DNA from: DATDYQ01 sp035288965
Lineage (GTDB): Archaea; Nanobdellota; Nanobdellia; SCGC-AAA011-G17; JAGVZF01
DNA: 5,345 nucleotides
Assembly: GCA_035288965.1 (NCBI GenBank)
Contig: DATDYQ010000029.1
Coordinates: 1-5,345 of the forward strand
Reading direction: 5' to 3'
Shown: positions 5,147-5,345 of the stretch, piece by piece
How the letters are laid out: every line of letters starts with the position of its first letter
Position numbering within the stretch: the stretch's first letter is position 1
The notes under the pieces: model-generated
What the model saw: the letters and a program-made list of their open reading frames with translations, nothing else
What the model was told of the DNA's origin: nothing
Database searches by the model: none
Position numbers and translations under genes: made by a program

Positions 5147-5345
5147 ATGCCAGAAGTGATTACGGTTGGAGAAAAAGGACAGATTGTAATACCTAAAAAG
5201 ATTCGAGAAGATTTTAAAATTCAGAAGGGTACTAAACTTTTAATTAGTGAAGGAAAAGAAAATATATCTATTAAACCCATCAAATTGGATGAGAGACATT
5301 TATTGATGCTTCTTAGCGAATCTTCTTTAAAAAAGATTTGGAATA
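5147..5345 (+). CDS. AbrB/MazE-like DNA-binding regulator (partial, runs off the right edge)
   Basis: The first 66 residues are present. Residues 3-45 form a SpoVT/AbrB swapped-hairpin domain, recognisable by V-G-E-K-G-Q-I-V-I-P-K-K-I-R-E (7-21) and the second hairpin G-T-K-L-L-I. Such domains dimerise and bind DNA, either as free-standing regulators or as antitoxins of a VapBC- or MazEF-like pair. After residue 45 a basic, probably helical tail begins (LDERHLLMLL...SLKKIW), as in many archaeal members of roughly 70-130 residues. Whether a toxin gene follows cannot be seen. The gene has its own promoter, is probably leaderless, and is not linked to the thiol operon by co-transcription because the tRNA gene lies between. 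Confidence 0.9.
   Translation, partial: MPEVITVGEKGQIVIPKKIREDFKIQKGTKLLISEGKENISIKPIKLDERHLLMLLSESSLKKIWN

Noticed and set aside
5147..5345. Toxin-antitoxin pair
   Set aside because: Only an AbrB-fold N-terminal part is visible; no toxin gene lies in the window, so the pairing cannot be claimed.

Overview
The window is strongly A+T-rich and looks archaeal, most likely a DPANN archaeon of the Woesearchaeota/Pacearchaeota kind. The signs are archaeal BRE/TATA-like core promoters (at about 1960, 2015, 2482, 4985 and 5120), two or three of which sit so close to the start codon that the mRNA would be leaderless or nearly so; a tRNA gene without encoded CCA; an archaeal-style AbrB-fold regulator; and an N-terminal 'S-L-I-T-G-A-V-V' tract of a type I associate with DPANN membrane and secreted proteins. 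The lineage is inferred from these features and not proven.

Layout. Positions 1-1938 (minus strand) hold most of a leucyl-tRNA synthetase of clearly bacterial type, cut off at its C-terminal end by the window edge. A 116-base divergent promoter region follows. A gene for a small secreted protein with four cysteines (2055-2471, TTG start behind a good Shine-Dalgarno site) has its own promoter. A second promoter then drives a compact five-gene operon (2517-4960), in which every stop codon overlaps the next start as ATGA. In order the genes encode a four-helix membrane protein with three histidines predicted near its outer face, a three-helix membrane protein with an HHWIGKS motif, a stand-alone VKOR-family disulfide-forming enzyme, a lipoprotein with a thioredoxin fold and a WCPNC active site, and a CcdA/DsbD-type thiol electron transporter. 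Downstream come three spaced AGCTTTAAT-like repeats, a tRNA-Arg(UCU) gene, and the start of an AbrB/MazE-like DNA-binding protein that runs off the right edge.

How it works together. The operon reads as an extracytoplasmic thiol/disulfide module. VKOR would oxidise cysteines, the thioredoxin-like lipoprotein would pass disulfides or electrons, and CcdA would bring reducing electrons from the cytoplasm. The two small histidine-bearing membrane proteins have no assigned role. Their translational coupling to VKOR, and the predicted outward-facing histidines, make them candidates for unrecognised redox or metal/heme partners. The secreted four-cysteine protein next door is a plausible substrate. 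This operon is the part of the window most likely to hold something undescribed.
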